DNA from: Symbiodinium natans
Taxonomy: Eukaryota; Sar; Dinophyceae; Suessiales; Symbiodiniaceae
Reading direction: 5' to 3'
Length of the DNA stretch: 64,000 bases
Assembly (NCBI GenBank): GCA_905221605.1
Contig: CAJNDS010000382.1
Location: 62,001-126,000, forward strand
A program made the position numbers and the translations under genes. The notes under the pieces are model-generated. The model was not told the DNA's origin. It did not search any database and saw nothing but the letters and a program-made list of their open reading frames with translations. This document shows positions 11,486 through 22,479 of the stretch, one piece after another. Positions within the stretch are counted from its first letter, which is position 1, and the number at the start of each line of letters is the position of its first letter.

Positions 11486-12401
11486 GTTTTCAGGGCTTTG
11501 GCCGAGCATGGCCTTACTTGTTACCCCTTTCCCCCCCCCCCCCCCCCCAGTGTTTTTTTTCATTGTTTTGTTGTGTTCGGTTCCCTTGCAAACCCAAATA
11601 AGCCGAACAAACTGCACCCCAGCGCTTCAAGGCTTAGATTGGGGTGGGGATTTAGAGAATTCTAGGCCTAGGCCCCGAACCGAAAAGATGCTGGTTATGC
11701 AGATTTGGTGGAGTGCCAGTGCGGTTCGCAGGTTTTGGGCAGGGGTTTGGGTGTTGTAGGGTTTAGACAGCGGGAAGGAGCACCCTCACGTCCAGTGGAG
11801 GGAGGGCTTGAAGAGAAGGTTTAGGTTGTCTTTGGGGCTCATGCTGGAGGTGGGTTTGGTTGTTGAGAGGTTTACTAGGATCCCCCTGTGGCAGCCTGTT
11901 TCCACATGATTCAAAGGGTCGGCTGCCTTATTGAACCACTCAACCTATCGGATTCTGGCGCACTTGGCTTCACGGTTTAGGGTCCATAGGCTTGCAGTTC
12001 AGACGCCCAAGTACCCCCGCATCCCCTCTCTGACCTCAAAGATGCCTTGCCAGGTCATCCATACCAGCGCTGGGCTCGGGTGCAGCGGAAAGTCTGTGCT
12101 TTCAGTCGGAAGTGAAATCCGGGGTTACACATTTTTGTATAGGTGTACTGATAGGTCGTATAAGAACCCACGAGCCTCCGAGAAGGATTCAGTGTTGAAG
12201 GTCGGCCGCCCTAACTCCGAAAACCCTCTAACCCTCGAGCCTTTGAGCCCTACTGCCCTGAAACCCTGAAACATGCAACCCTAAACCCTCAAACCCAAAA
12301 GCCATGAGCCCTAGAAGGCCTAAAAGCCTTCAAAACCCTGAAAAAGCAGCGAAGCCCAAACAAGACGCCCTAAAAAAGCTGGCTCCAACGCACTTCCTGA
12401 G

Positions 12402-12495
12402 GCCGCTGCGCGCGGGGCCTGGCCATGCGCAGCAGCGACAACGTCCTCCCCGAGTGCCCTCGAAGCCTTGTAGCACGCTTGAACTCCCCTCGCAA
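12402..12495 (+). CDS. Candidate internal exon
   Basis: After CTTCCTGAG the frame reads RCARGLAMRSSDNVLPECPR and then SLVARLNSPRK, ending before GTACCA. Both the other + frame and an antisense frame are open, so this is weak. It is followed at 12516 by a dispersed repeat also seen at 6342. Confidence 0.3.
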
Positions 12496-13650
12496 GTACC
12501 AACACGATATGGGGGTTTGCGAAAATAAGGGACAATAGCAGACCTCCTAGACTTCCCTTTGAGAAGGACCCCAATCAGGTACCCCTAAATTCGGAAACCC
12601 CCATATGGGGTTCCGGCGTCGAGGGTAAGAGGGCTTCGTTTTGCCAGAACTTGGAGCTGCTACGGTTTTCCACTGCACGGCTTCAGCGTAGGTCATGCGA
12701 CAGACATAGGATTTCGGCGGCTGGCTGGTTTTGTCGAGTTGTTGGGTTTCGGTTCGAGGATTGAATCGAAGGCGACCCAACTAACGTCTTGAGCCCCGCT
12801 TCTCCGACGCGGTCGGGCTCAGAGGCTCAGGGCCTCAGGAAGGCTTCTTTACAGGGAGGGGCCCCTTATTCTAAGTAGAGAGAAGAGCCTCAGCAACACA
12901 AGGCCCCTAATTAGAAGCCTACTCATATCTGTCTCGGGCCCTTCAATTTCTCAACACGAACCCTATCGGCCCTACCTTCTTCCCCCTGCTATAGCAGGCC
13001 CTACGCAGTTCTTGCCGCAGGTACCTGGATGCCGTGTCGCCTTTGCTTGCCAGGAGTTGCTGGGCGGTCTGAGCTCCTGTTCAGGAGTTTTATGATTAAG
13101 ATGCCATAGTGGGGTCATATTCGTAAACAATCCACCGCCCTTACCATGGCAAACTTAAGTTCTCCAAGAGGACCCCACTTGGTGCTTCTAAGCCCTAAGC
13201 CTGAACGTCGTGAGCCTCAAGCACTCGACCCACGCTTCCAGTTCTTGATGTTCATGAGTACTTATTGAAAAACCTTTTTCTTTGGATATGTCTAAAAAAA
13301 TAGTATCCAGTTTGAAATCATCTACCAAACCCACAGGAGCCCTCGCCTGGTGAACGCGCTGGTGGCCTGGGTTTCGTCGGCCCGGCCGAGTTTTAGGCTG
13401 TGAGGCTTAATGTGAGGCTTCATGGGAACCCTGGAGAAAGCACGCAAAAGGGATCCCCTTAATTTCCCTGTTTTTAACCCCCCTATGCATGTATGCAAAC
13501 ACTCGTGGATGAAGAGGTCAATCCCAGGCAGCAACGAAGCACACTTTTTCTTGTGAAATGGAAAGATTCGCTATGTGCTGAACATGTTTCGCCCCTAAAC
13601 GCTGGGGCTCGTCAGCCTGAGCCCAAACACCAACAGTGCAGCCAACCTCA

Positions 13651-13833
13651 AATGCAAATGCGATGTAAGGCAAAGAGACTGACATACAACACTAGCGTCT
13701 AAAGAGCCTTTTTTTGCTCTTTGTACGCTCGTGTTGTATGTCAGATTCTTTGCCTTGCACGGCAGAACAATGTTTTTGCTCTTTGTACGCTAGTGTTGTA
13801 CGTCAGTCTCTTTGCCTTGCCTGCATTTGCATA
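13651..13833. repeat. Hairpin element with an extra direct copy of one arm
   Basis: Copy A (13651-13707) is the reverse complement of copy C (13778-13833). Copy B (13715-13758) is a direct copy of C. Shared core words are GGCAAAGAGACTGAC, TACAACACTAGCGT and AAAGAGC. An AT microsatellite follows at once. Confidence 0.88.
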
Positions 13834-13885
13834 TATATATATATGTATGCACATCATGTAGGCTCCACAAACCCGCGTCTGCCAG

Positions 13886-13992
13886 GCGCCTGCTGAACTG
13901 GTACGACCTGTGCTGGCCCACCGCGCGCCTGATGCTGCTGGCCGGGGGGCTATCCAATCTGCCGCGGCTTCTTGTTCTTCTTCTGTGTTCCG
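13886..13992 (+). CDS. Candidate internal exon RLLNWYDLCWPTARLML
   Basis: It begins after CTGCCAG with G. The frame RLLNWYDLCWPTARLMLLAG continues GLSNLPRLLVLLLCS to G/GTTTAAAG. It is amphipathic to hydrophobic, and it is unclear whether it is a membrane segment. It follows the hairpin element at 13651-13833 and an AT microsatellite. Confidence 0.42.
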
Positions 13993-14048
13993 GTTTAAAG
14001 TTTAGGGGTTTTGGTGGTAAGTTGCAGGAGTGTTTAGGATCTTGTTAG

Positions 14049-14160
14049 GCCTTTGTGCGAAGCATCCTTGCTCCGTCAGATGTAGCGTGGCTGTCCTTGG
14101 GCCGGATCGACTTCGATGAGACTAGCACCAAGTGGCCCCTTTCAGCGGTTCAGGAGTTCG
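14049..14160 (+). CDS. Candidate internal exon
   Basis: After TTGTTAG the frame reads AFVRSILAPSDVAWLSLGRI and then DFDETSTKWPLSAVQEF, ending at G/GTGGGC. The sequence is balanced and protein-like. It lies 56 bp after the 13886 island and before a G-rich block. Unnamed. Confidence 0.45.
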
Positions 14161-14417
14161 GTGGGCTCAGGCTGGGTTTAAGGGTCATTAGGGGTCTCTG
14201 GTTTGGGGTTAGGTTTTGGGCCTGGGCCTATTCCCTTCAATACCTACAAACCCCGAAGCCCAATCCAACAATCCCTGTGAGCCGGAATAGCACGCAAGCT
14301 CCAAGCAAAAGAACGGCCTGCCGATGAAACCCAACAAGCCTCAATGTGCTTTCAGAGGCCCTCTAAATGGTCCTAATATCCCCCCCCTTACAGCCCTAAA
14401 GCCTTGAAGCCCAAAAG

Positions 14418-14495
14418 CCTCTGGGATGAATTGAGCAAAGTCCCGAAGGCCGCACGGGAGCCACGCGACAAATCCGCCCTGGGGCCTGGCTTGGG
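14418..14495 (+). CDS. Candidate internal exon
   Basis: It directly follows CCCAAAAG. The frame LWDELSKVPKAAREPRDKSA continues LGPGLG to a GTTTTCATAGGG donor. Hydrophilic and helical. It probably belongs with the 13886 and 14049 islands. Unnamed. Confidence 0.4.
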
Positions 14496-14657
14496 GTTTT
14501 CATAGGGTTTCGATCCCCGGCCACCCCTGACCCTAAACCTCATAAGCCTAGAAGCCCTTAAAACCCTATGCCTCTACGCATGCCCTAAACCCTATAAACC
14601 CCAACCGAGGTAACAAGGCAAGGGGATCTCATTGGCCCGGCAAATTAGCTTGAAATT

Positions 14658-14838
14658 CAGGCCCAGACTCCCTCAGCTCCAGCCTCCTACACAAGAAAAT
14701 GCTTTTGAAGCCCAAGAGCAACTTGAAAGACAAGAAACAGACAAATTTTACCAAATGTGGATTCTTTTGTGGTTGGCCAGCTACACCCTTGGTGGCGTTG
14801 GTGGCATGTTGGCTAGGACTTCCTTCAAGCAAACCTGA
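14658..14838 (+). CDS. Candidate terminal exon with C-terminal membrane anchor
   Basis: After GAAATTCAG the frame runs 60 codons to a TGA at 14836-14838. It contains QENAFEAQEQLERQETDKFY, a likely coiled-coil, then MWILLWLASYTLGGVGGMLA, a likely transmembrane helix, and ends ARTSFKQT. This would close the gene carried by the 8.5-14.8 kb islands. Fold features are visible but no family is recognised. Confidence 0.45.
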
Positions 14839-15468
14839 GATTCGAGCCCCGGCACCTTTGTCTAGCTTGATGTGCAGTTTGTAAACTGAGGGCTAAACGC
14901 ATGTTTGCACATGCTGGTTTGTTTCGTTCGTAGCTCACTGCTGCGACTCGTGGTCTTCTGCAAGGATGCCCTTCTCACCGCTGCTGGCAGACACATTCCT
15001 CAAACGCCTGAACTCCGAAACCCTAAAACCCTGAAACCCTAAACCCTCAAACACTTAAACCCTTTAGGGCCCTTGCTCTAAGCAACAGCTACATGCGCAG
15101 TCCCGACTCCCAAGTAGCAGAGCTCGCAGTCGCTAGGCCTCAACAGGGTTTTATCCTTAGACCTACGACGAACCGAAGCTCTACCCCTGAGCCTTGAAAG
15201 TCCTTATTGGGGTTTTGAGATCCTTTCTTATGTATCCATATTGTAATATGCATGCTGAGCTACCTGCAAAGCCCATATGCCTTGATCCCCGATTCGCAAG
15301 TCCCAAACCCCAAGCCTTAAAAGGTACCGAACATAATCCCTCATATATAGGGCTTACAGCATTCTTTGAAGGGTCTGTACAGGGCCTATATACTCCCTCA
15401 GATTATGTATGGAGGGTAATTCTGTAAGGTACCTATTTTCCCTACAAGTAAACCCTATAAAGCCTGAG

Positions 15469-15536
15469 GCGCTCCCAGGCCACGCGCTCGGCCGCCTCCC
15501 TGCCGAAGTTGCCGGGAGCTTGTTCCATCGATGGGG
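15469..15536 (+). CDS. Candidate internal exon ALPGHALGRLPAEVAGSLF
   Basis: It follows ...CCCTATAAAGCCTGAG, reads ALPGHALGRLPAEVAGSLF and HRWG, and ends at GTTCAGGG. C-rich block before, G-rich block after. Unnamed. Confidence 0.38.
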
Positions 15537-16058
15537 GTTCAGGGTTTAAGGTTAAGGGTTATAAGGGTTTAGGGTATAGGGTTTAGGGTTTACGGATTTT
15601 TTAAGGCTTAGAGCTTGGGGAGGGTGTACGGTTTTTGAATGGATAGGTTTAGGGTTTGAGATTTAGGATTCCCAGTGGTACCGTTGTTCTTGACATTCTA
15701 AGGTCCAGGCGCTAAACCCAAAAAAAGAGGGCCAGCTTTTGGAAGGTTTTAGGAAAAGTCTTAGCGGGACGGACCTTAGTTATGGGCAGTTCTTGGGCCT
15801 CCAGCAGTGTACATTCTTACAATTTCAGGGTGCTTAAAAGAACCCTAAACCCCAACACCTGGTTTCGGGTTTCGGGCTTTCTGGGTGCAGGGCTGTCCCG
15901 ACATCTCCCGACATTATAGTCCAGGAAGTTGGGAGCAAATGAACTTTTTGTTGTCCTAAAGGCAGAACCTTCAAATCCTGATCTACATGGCCCCAGACTC
16001 AGTGCCCACCTAAACCCTAAACCCAACCTCAACCCTAAGCCCGGAGCCCTAAACCAAG

Positions 16059-16131
16059 GTGAAAGGTCGGATCCTCTCGTTTTTGATTCCGCCTTTGCTA
16101 CCCACGTCGGCATCTTCTCAGGCAGAGCCTG
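16059..16131 (+). CDS. Candidate internal exon bounded exactly by telomere-like units
   Basis: The acceptor is ...CCCTAAACCAAG and the donor is G/GTTTAGGG, so both splice sites are telomere-repeat variants. The frame reads ERSDPLVFDSAFATHVGIFS and GRAW. Unnamed but protein-like. Confidence 0.45.
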
Positions 16132-16563
16132 GTTTAGGGCGGGATTGGGGTTTGGGTTTAAGATTTCGTGTTTAAGGTTCAGGGCCTAGTTCAGGGTTTC
16201 AGGTCGCGCCCATATCTACCAGCAGCCATATAAGTGCCAGGAATGGCTCGGAGCTCTGGGGCTTTAGGGTTGTCGGGTAGGATGTTATAGGGTTCAGGTC
16301 TCTTGGTGTCTTGGTGCAGTTTAGAGGGCTGACGTTTGAAGAGTTTAGGGTTGGGCTCTCCAGAGTCACCGTTTGTGCGATTGCGAACTCCTCGTTGACG
16401 TGGGCCCTATTGGCCCTTGAGGGTCACAAGGCCATCTTTGTAACGGAGCCCTGAATGAAGTTTCAACGCCCATGAGGCCTCAGACCCTTGCAGCGTTTAG
16501 ACAAGCTTGTAATTCCATGGAAGCGTCAAACCAGAGACCCCAAACCCATGCAGTGCCATGCAG

Positions 16564-16789
16564 GATGTCGGCGTGCCGGCGGCGCTTTGTGGTTGCTGGA
16601 GCCTGGAACCTCAGTCAGCGGACGGGGCGAGTGGGAGGTTGGCGACGTCTTTTGGGATTCCTCGCTTCGGCTTGAGGGTTAAGGCGCTTTCCGGGCTTTC
16701 GGCCAGGGGATGTAAAATTGGACTTTTTAGACGTACCTTCCCTGCACGGAATCCGATGCTTCGGGCGTGGGCTAAATCAGATATTCTGA
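16564..16789 (+). CDS. Candidate pair of exons ending a gene
   Basis: The first island, 16564-16677, reads GALWLLEPGTSVSGRGEWEV and on to GDVFWDSSLRLE. A putative intron of only 29 bp (16678-16706, GT...AG) would join it in phase to 16707-16789, DVKLDFLDVPSLHGIRCFGR and GLNQIF, with TGA at 16787-16789. The phases agree, but such a short intron may be an artefact of free choice. Unnamed. Confidence 0.33.
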
Positions 16790-17210
16790 ATTAAAGAGTG
16801 ACCCCAAGCCCTACTAATTGTAAGGGACATTGTGAACAATCTGAGCTGTAGCGTCTGATGTCGGGTCCTATACCCTAAGCCTTAGCCCTTCTCCTTCTTC
16901 CATCCTTAGGAGATGGAAGCCCAGCACTAAAGTTGTTGAGGCTTTGCGGGCTTCGGGGTCTTAGATCGAGGGTTTGGGGGGATCTCGCTTTCGGCGACCC
17001 CGAACCAGTCGGTGTGTGGGGGGCACTCCTCCGGCTCTTAAGGCGATCCAGATGGAAAGAAGGCTCCGCACTGAGGGGAGAGCTTGGGGTGTAAGGTTTT
17101 GGAGTTCAGGTCTGAAGCGAAAAGACCTAACGTTAACCCCGTGTTGGAGCTTCATGGGTACTAAGGACTGGGGCTATGAGTAGCAGTAGCCAATGCACCT
17201 CCAAGTGCAG

Positions 17211-17471
17211 CCCGAATCCCTCAAGCTTGCGCTGGTGGCAGTCTTGGCAAAACGAGGCTGCAGAGGTTAGGTCGTCAGGTCTCTGGGGTTTACCATTCCA
17301 GCGTTGTTAACCCACCCCCCAGGATCCCTTAAGAATCCCTTTGAAATAGAAAGGTACCCTGTTTGCTGCTAGTTGGGCAACCTAGGGCCGCCCCGGACTC
17401 TTCTTTATTTCCCACGGCCGAAGGACGTCGTCGCTGTGCTTGCGGTGCTCCCGCCTTCGTTGGGCAAAAGG
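17211..17471 (+). CDS. Candidate exon pair PESLKLALVAVLAKR / PPRTLLYFPRPKDVV
   Basis: Exon 17211-17265 follows GTGCAG and ends G/GTTAGG. Exon 17386-17471 follows AACCTAG and ends at GTTTTGGG. Joining them is in phase (G plus GG). The peptide is PESLKLALVAVLAKRGCR, then GPPRTLLYFPRPKDVVAVLA and VLPPSLGKR. A phase-compatible terminal exon could be 18156-18218 ([23 protein letters not shown]). Unnamed. Confidence 0.42.
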
Positions 17472-17512
17472 GTTTTGGGTACTTAGGGTATAGGGTTAGT
17501 ACTCCTACTTAC

Positions 17513-17689
17513 AAGTAGGGTTTCAATGAAGGCAACCTTTACACCACCGTACTTCAAAGCAGGCTTTTCAGTTGGACAATCGATGCTACCGTAAAATACC
17601 CAATCTAGGCACAACACTGTTTCGGGAGCTTCCAGCATGTCGGGGGTGGTAGGCATGACAATGGCAACCGGCAAAAGTGGCAAAATGGG
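17513..17689 (-). CDS. Candidate antisense exon of 59 codons
   Basis: On the minus strand a 177 bp frame without stop (…VAIVMPTTPDMLEAPETVLC, then LDWVFYGSIDCPTEKPALKY and GGVKVAFIETLL) is bordered by ACCCACAG and GTAAGTAGG. The splice-like borders are very good. It lies 41 bp after a + strand candidate exon and inside a G-block/C-block pair, so either the strand or the neighbour is wrong, or it is a nested gene. Confidence 0.35.
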
Positions 17690-18671
17690 CTGTGGGTTCC
17701 CTCAGCCCCAAACCAGATCTAGCATGCACGGCACCAGCCGGTGAACCTCCAAGTAAGGTCTGGGGGTTTGGGCCCTAAGCCCTAGACTCCAAACCCTAAA
17801 CCCTGAACCGCAAACCCGAAACCCTAAACCCCTAAACCCCAAACCCCAAACCCTAAACCCAATTCGGGTTAGGGGTTTGGGGTTTAGGGTTTAAGGTTTA
17901 TGGTTTAGTGCCGGTCCACAAACCACAATTTACTAGATTTGGGGGTTGAAGCTTATATACGTAGCATTCAGGGAATTTAGGGGTTTAGGGTTAAGTTGGG
18001 GGTTTCGGGTGTAGCCCTGATGTTGTGAAAGGCGCCTTAGAAAGCCCAAGATTCCCGAACATCTCAAAGCCCTCCTTTCTATCAGTGACGAAGGGCTGCA
18101 AGGGCTTTGTCCCTCCATCCCTAAAACCCGAAACCCGAAGCCCCTGGACCCTCAGCGCCTTGCCCAGCACCTGCTGCTCTTCACGCCGGCTGCCGTTCCG
18201 GGCTCAGATCCTGATTAGTTCTTAAGAAACAGGGAACTAGGCATCGTACATGTCAACCTTTAAGGGATGACTCTCATGCATGCCTGCTTGAGCAAAGTTC
18301 GGAGCTGGGCAGAAAGTCGAAGGTCCCTCCTCTTTTTCATCTACATTTAATATTTATTGGTATTCTTCTTACCTTTTCCCCAATGCATTTCTTAGGATTT
18401 AATGTTATGCCAAGAAGAATCCCATCCTTTCCAGATTCGTTTAATTCCTGGAATTCCCTGTCATCTATTGGATCAGGAATAGCTTTCCTATCTTTTGGTT
18501 GTTTTACTTCGTTCGCTCAGTTCATGCATTAAATCACGCACTTATTTCATTCGCTTGTATTGTAATGCAGTGAACTTACTATTAAGGGAGCAATTTTAGC
18601 ATTATTGCGAGCCCCCTTAAAAGCCCCAACTTCGTTCAAACATTTCATGCTGCATTTCGTGCTTCATTTTT

Positions 18672-18674
<3 letters not shown>

Positions 18675-18708
<34 letters not shown>

Positions 18709-18711
18709 ACG

Positions 18712-18774
<63 letters not shown>
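18675..18774. repeat. Poly-C tract of about 100 bp
   Basis: Two C runs of 34 and 62 with ACGA between. Other long C/G runs: 1885-1904, 7986-8006, 11531-11549, 25213-25231, 35288-35313, 39310-39330. Such runs are also assembly-error prone. Confidence 0.95.
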
Positions 18775-18777
<3 letters not shown>

Positions 18778-19268
18778 TCACGTCTCAGAAGCTTTCGAGC
18801 TCCCGTTGCAGAGAGGTTTCAAGTTGGGGGAGCGTGCGGGCCGCTTTGCAAGGGGCGACTTCCCTCAGATTCTATGAATTTCAGCTCCTACGTCCCTCGA
18901 GACAAAATTCAAAAAGCTTCAGGAGGCCGCTTAAGTCATTCAAAGGCGACATAGTGTAAACCCTGAACCCTAAACCAAGCATCCTACCTCCAGTAGAGGT
19001 CCGGTTCCTTCCAGGCTTGAGAATGCCCCTTTGGGGCTAAGGGTTAGACAGGCCGGAAAGGAGCCGGAGGGCGGTCATTTCAAGCGGTTGCCCAGGCCTT
19101 CCCTCAGCTTGCCGCCTGCGCCCTGGCGATGGCAGAGGTGGCAGGGTTTTTAGGAAGTTTGTTGGGCTTTGAGAGGGGGTTTGGGTTGCAGGGTTTTAAG
19201 TTTGAGGTTTTTGGTTTGGATATCGATACCCAAAACCCCAAACCCAAAAACCGCCGCGGATGTGGCAG

Positions 19269-19360
19269 GAGGCGCTCTCCGACCGCTGCGTCTGCGAAGA
19301 GAAGGCGCAGCCGCGGGGCATCACCCGCAGCTCCCGAGCCCAGACTTTGCATTTTGCTGG
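19269..19360 (+). CDS. Candidate internal exon EALSDRCVCEEKAQPRGI
   Basis: After GTGGCAG the frame reads EALSDRCVCEEKAQPRGITR and SSRAQTLHFAG, ending at GTTTAATAG. The C-rich block 19228-19255 precedes it and G-rich repeats follow. Unnamed. Confidence 0.4.
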
Positions 19361-19678
19361 GTTTAATAGAGGGTTTACGGTTTACGAAGGTTGTGTTTGA
19401 GTTGGGGCTTGCACAGAGGGTTTAGGGTTGAGGGTAGGGTTCAGGGTACAAGGCTTAGCTCTGATGGCGTAAACTGAGGCCTCCTCGGGGGCTTGCTTGG
19501 ACTGGTTCATATTGGGCTCCTGTTCTGAAAGGCATCTGAGGCGTGGAGCTGTTTAGGGTCGAAGCCCCCAAGGAATTCTAGGGGTAAACCCCAAAACCCG
19601 GAAGGAGAACAAAAGCAACAGAAGCCTGAACCCTAAGCCCTAAACCCAACAAAAGTAAGCCCTAAACCCTGCGAATCG

Positions 19679-20243
19679 ATGGCTTTAGGCTTGGATCCCC
19701 GGACCCTGGCACTGTCCTTGGACCCTAACCAAGCTTTTCTAGCTGCACTTGGACTTTGGAGGGTACCTGAACCCCTCATCCCTAAACCCTCAAACGCCCT
19801 TAGCACCCTCTGAGCCAGCAAACTCCCACAACTCCGTACCTCGGAATTCGGGGGCGGAACTTGGGCAGTCTGAGGGACGTGGGTGTAGGCAAGTTTCGAG
19901 TTTAGGGTTAAGGGTTCTCTTGCCAGGCCGTCTTGAAGATTAGTTTAAGTTTCGGGTTGGGGTTGAGGGCTACTAGGCCGTTTTGAAGATTAGGTCAAGT
20001 TTCGGGTTTGCCTGGCTTCGGCACAGCGGGGTTTATACATCCCCAGGCGCCCTGCAAGGTAGCCTTTGCAACTGAATCCTTGATGGGACCGGACATGACA
20101 TGGTTTGGACCAACCCTATACCCCAAGCCCTGAACCTTTGTGGGGGCTACCTGAGCCAGGTTTACCTGGCGGCCGCGGTGGTTGTTTCGGTGTCGCAGCG
20201 CCTGGAGCCTCAGTCCCGAAATGCCCCGAACTCGGGGTGTTGA
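19679..20243 (+). CDS. Candidate small four-exon gene
   Basis: A by-eye model with consistent phases: 19679-19762 (start MALGLDPRTLALSLDPNQAF), 19819-19882, 20027-20058 and 20160-20243 (ending RNAPNSGC, TGA). It would encode about 86 residues with a hydrophobic segment (VYLAAAVVVSV). Introns are 56 to about 144 bp. The freedom to choose borders makes this a hypothesis. Confidence 0.3.
19925..20008. repeat. 50 bp tandem duplication
   Basis: AGGCCGTCTTGAAGATTAG... at 19925 recurs with few changes at 19975. Confidence 0.85.
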
Positions 20244-20369
20244 CGATGCTTGGGGTTTAGTTCAGTGCTTCCGGATGTTTCGAGCTTGCGTATCAGTTGT
20301 TTAGATCTCGGGTTCTGGGCAGGGATTTCGGGCTTTGGGAACCAGTGCGGGGGGGGGGGAAGCCCTGAG

Positions 20370-20716
20370 GTCTCACACGTTTCATGAAGATCCTTGGCAA
20401 CACAGTCAGTCAGCTAACTGCCTTGGCAACCACATCCACGAATTCTCCTAACAAGCCAGCTGGAAACATGTTCTGCAAAATATGCATGCGCGCCAGCCGC
20501 GAACTCCAAATAGGCAAGGCCCGATGGCAGATCTCGTCATATAGGTATATATAGATATATATGTATGTCAGAACCGTGGCCATCCTCTGCAAAGAGACAC
20601 AGGGTGAGCATGTCGACAAGGAAGCCGCAAGGAAAGGTTTGCTCATAGGAGATAGCAGCATTTGGCTAAGAACACCCGATATACTGAGCAATCCGATCGA
20701 TCCTAATCAGTCTTAG
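20370..20716 (+). CDS. Candidate two-exon gene with FCKICMR motif
   Basis: Exon 20370-20544 is open for 58 codons (…GNMFCKICMRASRELQIGKA…). A 27 bp AT-rich insert (20545-20571, GTATAT...TGTCAG) would be spliced in phase to 20572-20716, which ends IDPNQS with a TAG. Without removal the frame stops in the insert. The insert is a microsatellite, so a tiny intron is possible but unproven. An antisense frame is also open. Confidence 0.35.
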
Positions 20717-21526
20717 ACTTAAAAATCTTCGAACCCCATCTGCTGCGGCACGCAGGTTTGCAAAAGTCCCTGGCTGGGCCTGGCACTCAAAGGGCCCAGG
20801 CTAGTGTTGAGGTTTCAACCGGGCGTGGAGATAGGTTCCTAGTAACCGGAGTTTAAAAGTACCCTCAGTCGGGTTATGGCATGGGTAGGGTTATAGGGTG
20901 ATCTGACTTTACAACGTGCTCGCAAGTGCAATGAACCTCCCATGGACCAACAAGGGCTTCGGGTTTAGGAGTTTTAGGGCTGTAGCACTTTACCCTTTAC
21001 TGCCCTTTACTCCTCTCAAGTCATCGCAACCCCTTGGCTGCACCCCCCCCCTCCCAGCGCGACATTCGTTCGCAGACCGTGGAGGCCTCTTCTCCGGGCT
21101 TTGGATGAAGACATGCCGCCCACGCAGCTGGCACTGACCAACCTGCGCCAGGTTCCGAAGTGAGATTCGGGACTCAGATTTACTGGGGGCTTTGGGTGTG
21201 TCTTTTGGTTTTAGGGGGTGCATCGTTTGTGGCTAGTATGGCGCTGGAGGGGCTACAGACGGCTGAGGCATCCGCAGGAAGTTGTCTTGCTTTCGTTTCG
21301 TAGTTTAGGTAGTGTGTGGGCGGCGGGTGGTGGGGTGGTGGGGTCAGGATCTAGTAGATTAGGTAGTAAATTTAACATCACTAAAAGCAACAGGAGCCCT
21401 CAACCCTCAATTCCAGCCGAAGTCCCTACTATCCTTCGTGGCCGTTGCCCCGATCCCCTCAGCACTCCACCTGACACGAACTCCATAAAACCCCCGTGTC
21501 GCCGCACTTTGCCGTCTTTTTGCCAG

Positions 21527-21658
21527 GACTTGTCCTGTGTGCTGCGCCTTGAGAATATGCTCGTCAGGGCAGCGGACGCAGCGCGCAGGCTTCGTATTCC
21601 CCCAAGCCCTATAAGCCCTAAGCTGGCAGCACGAAGGCAACATGAAAGCTGGGAGTAG
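21527..21658 (+). CDS. Candidate terminal exon
   Basis: After TTTTTGCCAG the frame reads DLSCVLRLENMLVRAADAAR and RLRIPPSPISPKLAARRQHE then SWE with TAG at 21656-21658. There is a helical amphipathic first half. The antisense frame is also open over this stretch. Confidence 0.35.
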   Translation, partial: DLSCVLRLENMLVRAADAARRLRIPPSPISPKLAARRQHESWE

Positions 21659-21783
21659 TGCCTCGTTTGATTCCCGAGCCCTCTGCACCTCCAATCCCAT
21701 TCTCTGAGCTCTAAGTCCCATGCAAAACAAAGATATCTGACAGAGCACTAAGGCTTATTGGTTTTGAAACTACCGGCCACCGA

Positions 21784-22075
21784 ATGAAGTCCACAGACTA
21801 CGGTAGTAGGACGTTAGGCCGGACCATGAACCGTGTGCTCACCTTTGGTTCCTTTTCTGCTGCAGAGTTTAGGCTTTCGGGTCCAGGGCTTGGGGTTTAG
21901 GACCATCCTGGCCGAAAACCGGCCTACTTACCAAGTCTTTCGCGCGTCGTTTTCGGAAGACGTAGTCTTGCCGCTGCCGACGCTGATCCTGCCAAGGGCA
22001 TTGGCTAGTCTGTCGAATGAAGGAAGGGCTTCCGGACGATTCTTACGAAGTTCTTGGGGCTTGACATGGGCTTGA
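21784..22075 (+). CDS. Candidate small two-exon gene with an intron made of telomere-like repeats
   Basis: ATG at 21784 opens MKSTDYGSRTLGRTMNRVLT and FGSFSAA. A 34 bp insert (21867-21900) composed almost wholly of TTTAGG/CTTGGGG units, starting GTTTAGG and ending GTTTAG, separates it in phase from 21901-22075 (TILAENRPTYQVFRASFSED ... SSWGLTWA, TGA). Product about 86 residues, unnamed. Confidence 0.38.
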
Positions 22076-22479
22076 CGAAGCTCCTGAAGCCTTCGAATCC
22101 TGAACCCTCAACCCTTTCAAACCCGAAACACTAGCCCTAAACCCTTTCAAACCCGGAACACAAATCCCTAAGCCCTAAACCCTGGCCCTAACTATAATAA
22201 AGCCCACCAAGCCAGGAACTCCAACCTCTCCTTCTTCGTGGACTCCCGGGCCCGGCCCTCACGCGTGGAATTTGTTCAGTGGCCGATGGTTTTTTGGGTG
22301 TTTTGTGGGTGGAGTTCTTAATGTGCAACTTTCTCAGAGGGAAGCTCTGGGTTGGGGGTTTCAGGGCTTTGGGGGTTGGAGGGTGTTTGGTCGGTTTGGG
22401 GTTTGACCGTTTGGCGCTTAGGGGCCTGGGTTTTCAGGCAGCCGCTTTGGGTTTTGCGGCTGAGGGTCTCCTGGTTCAG

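Noticed and set aside
13493-13702. Chromodomain-like fragment (LFLVKWKDS)
   Set aside because: Only a few residues resemble the V-K-W-K signature, there is no upstream chromodomain sequence, and the frame runs into the hairpin element.
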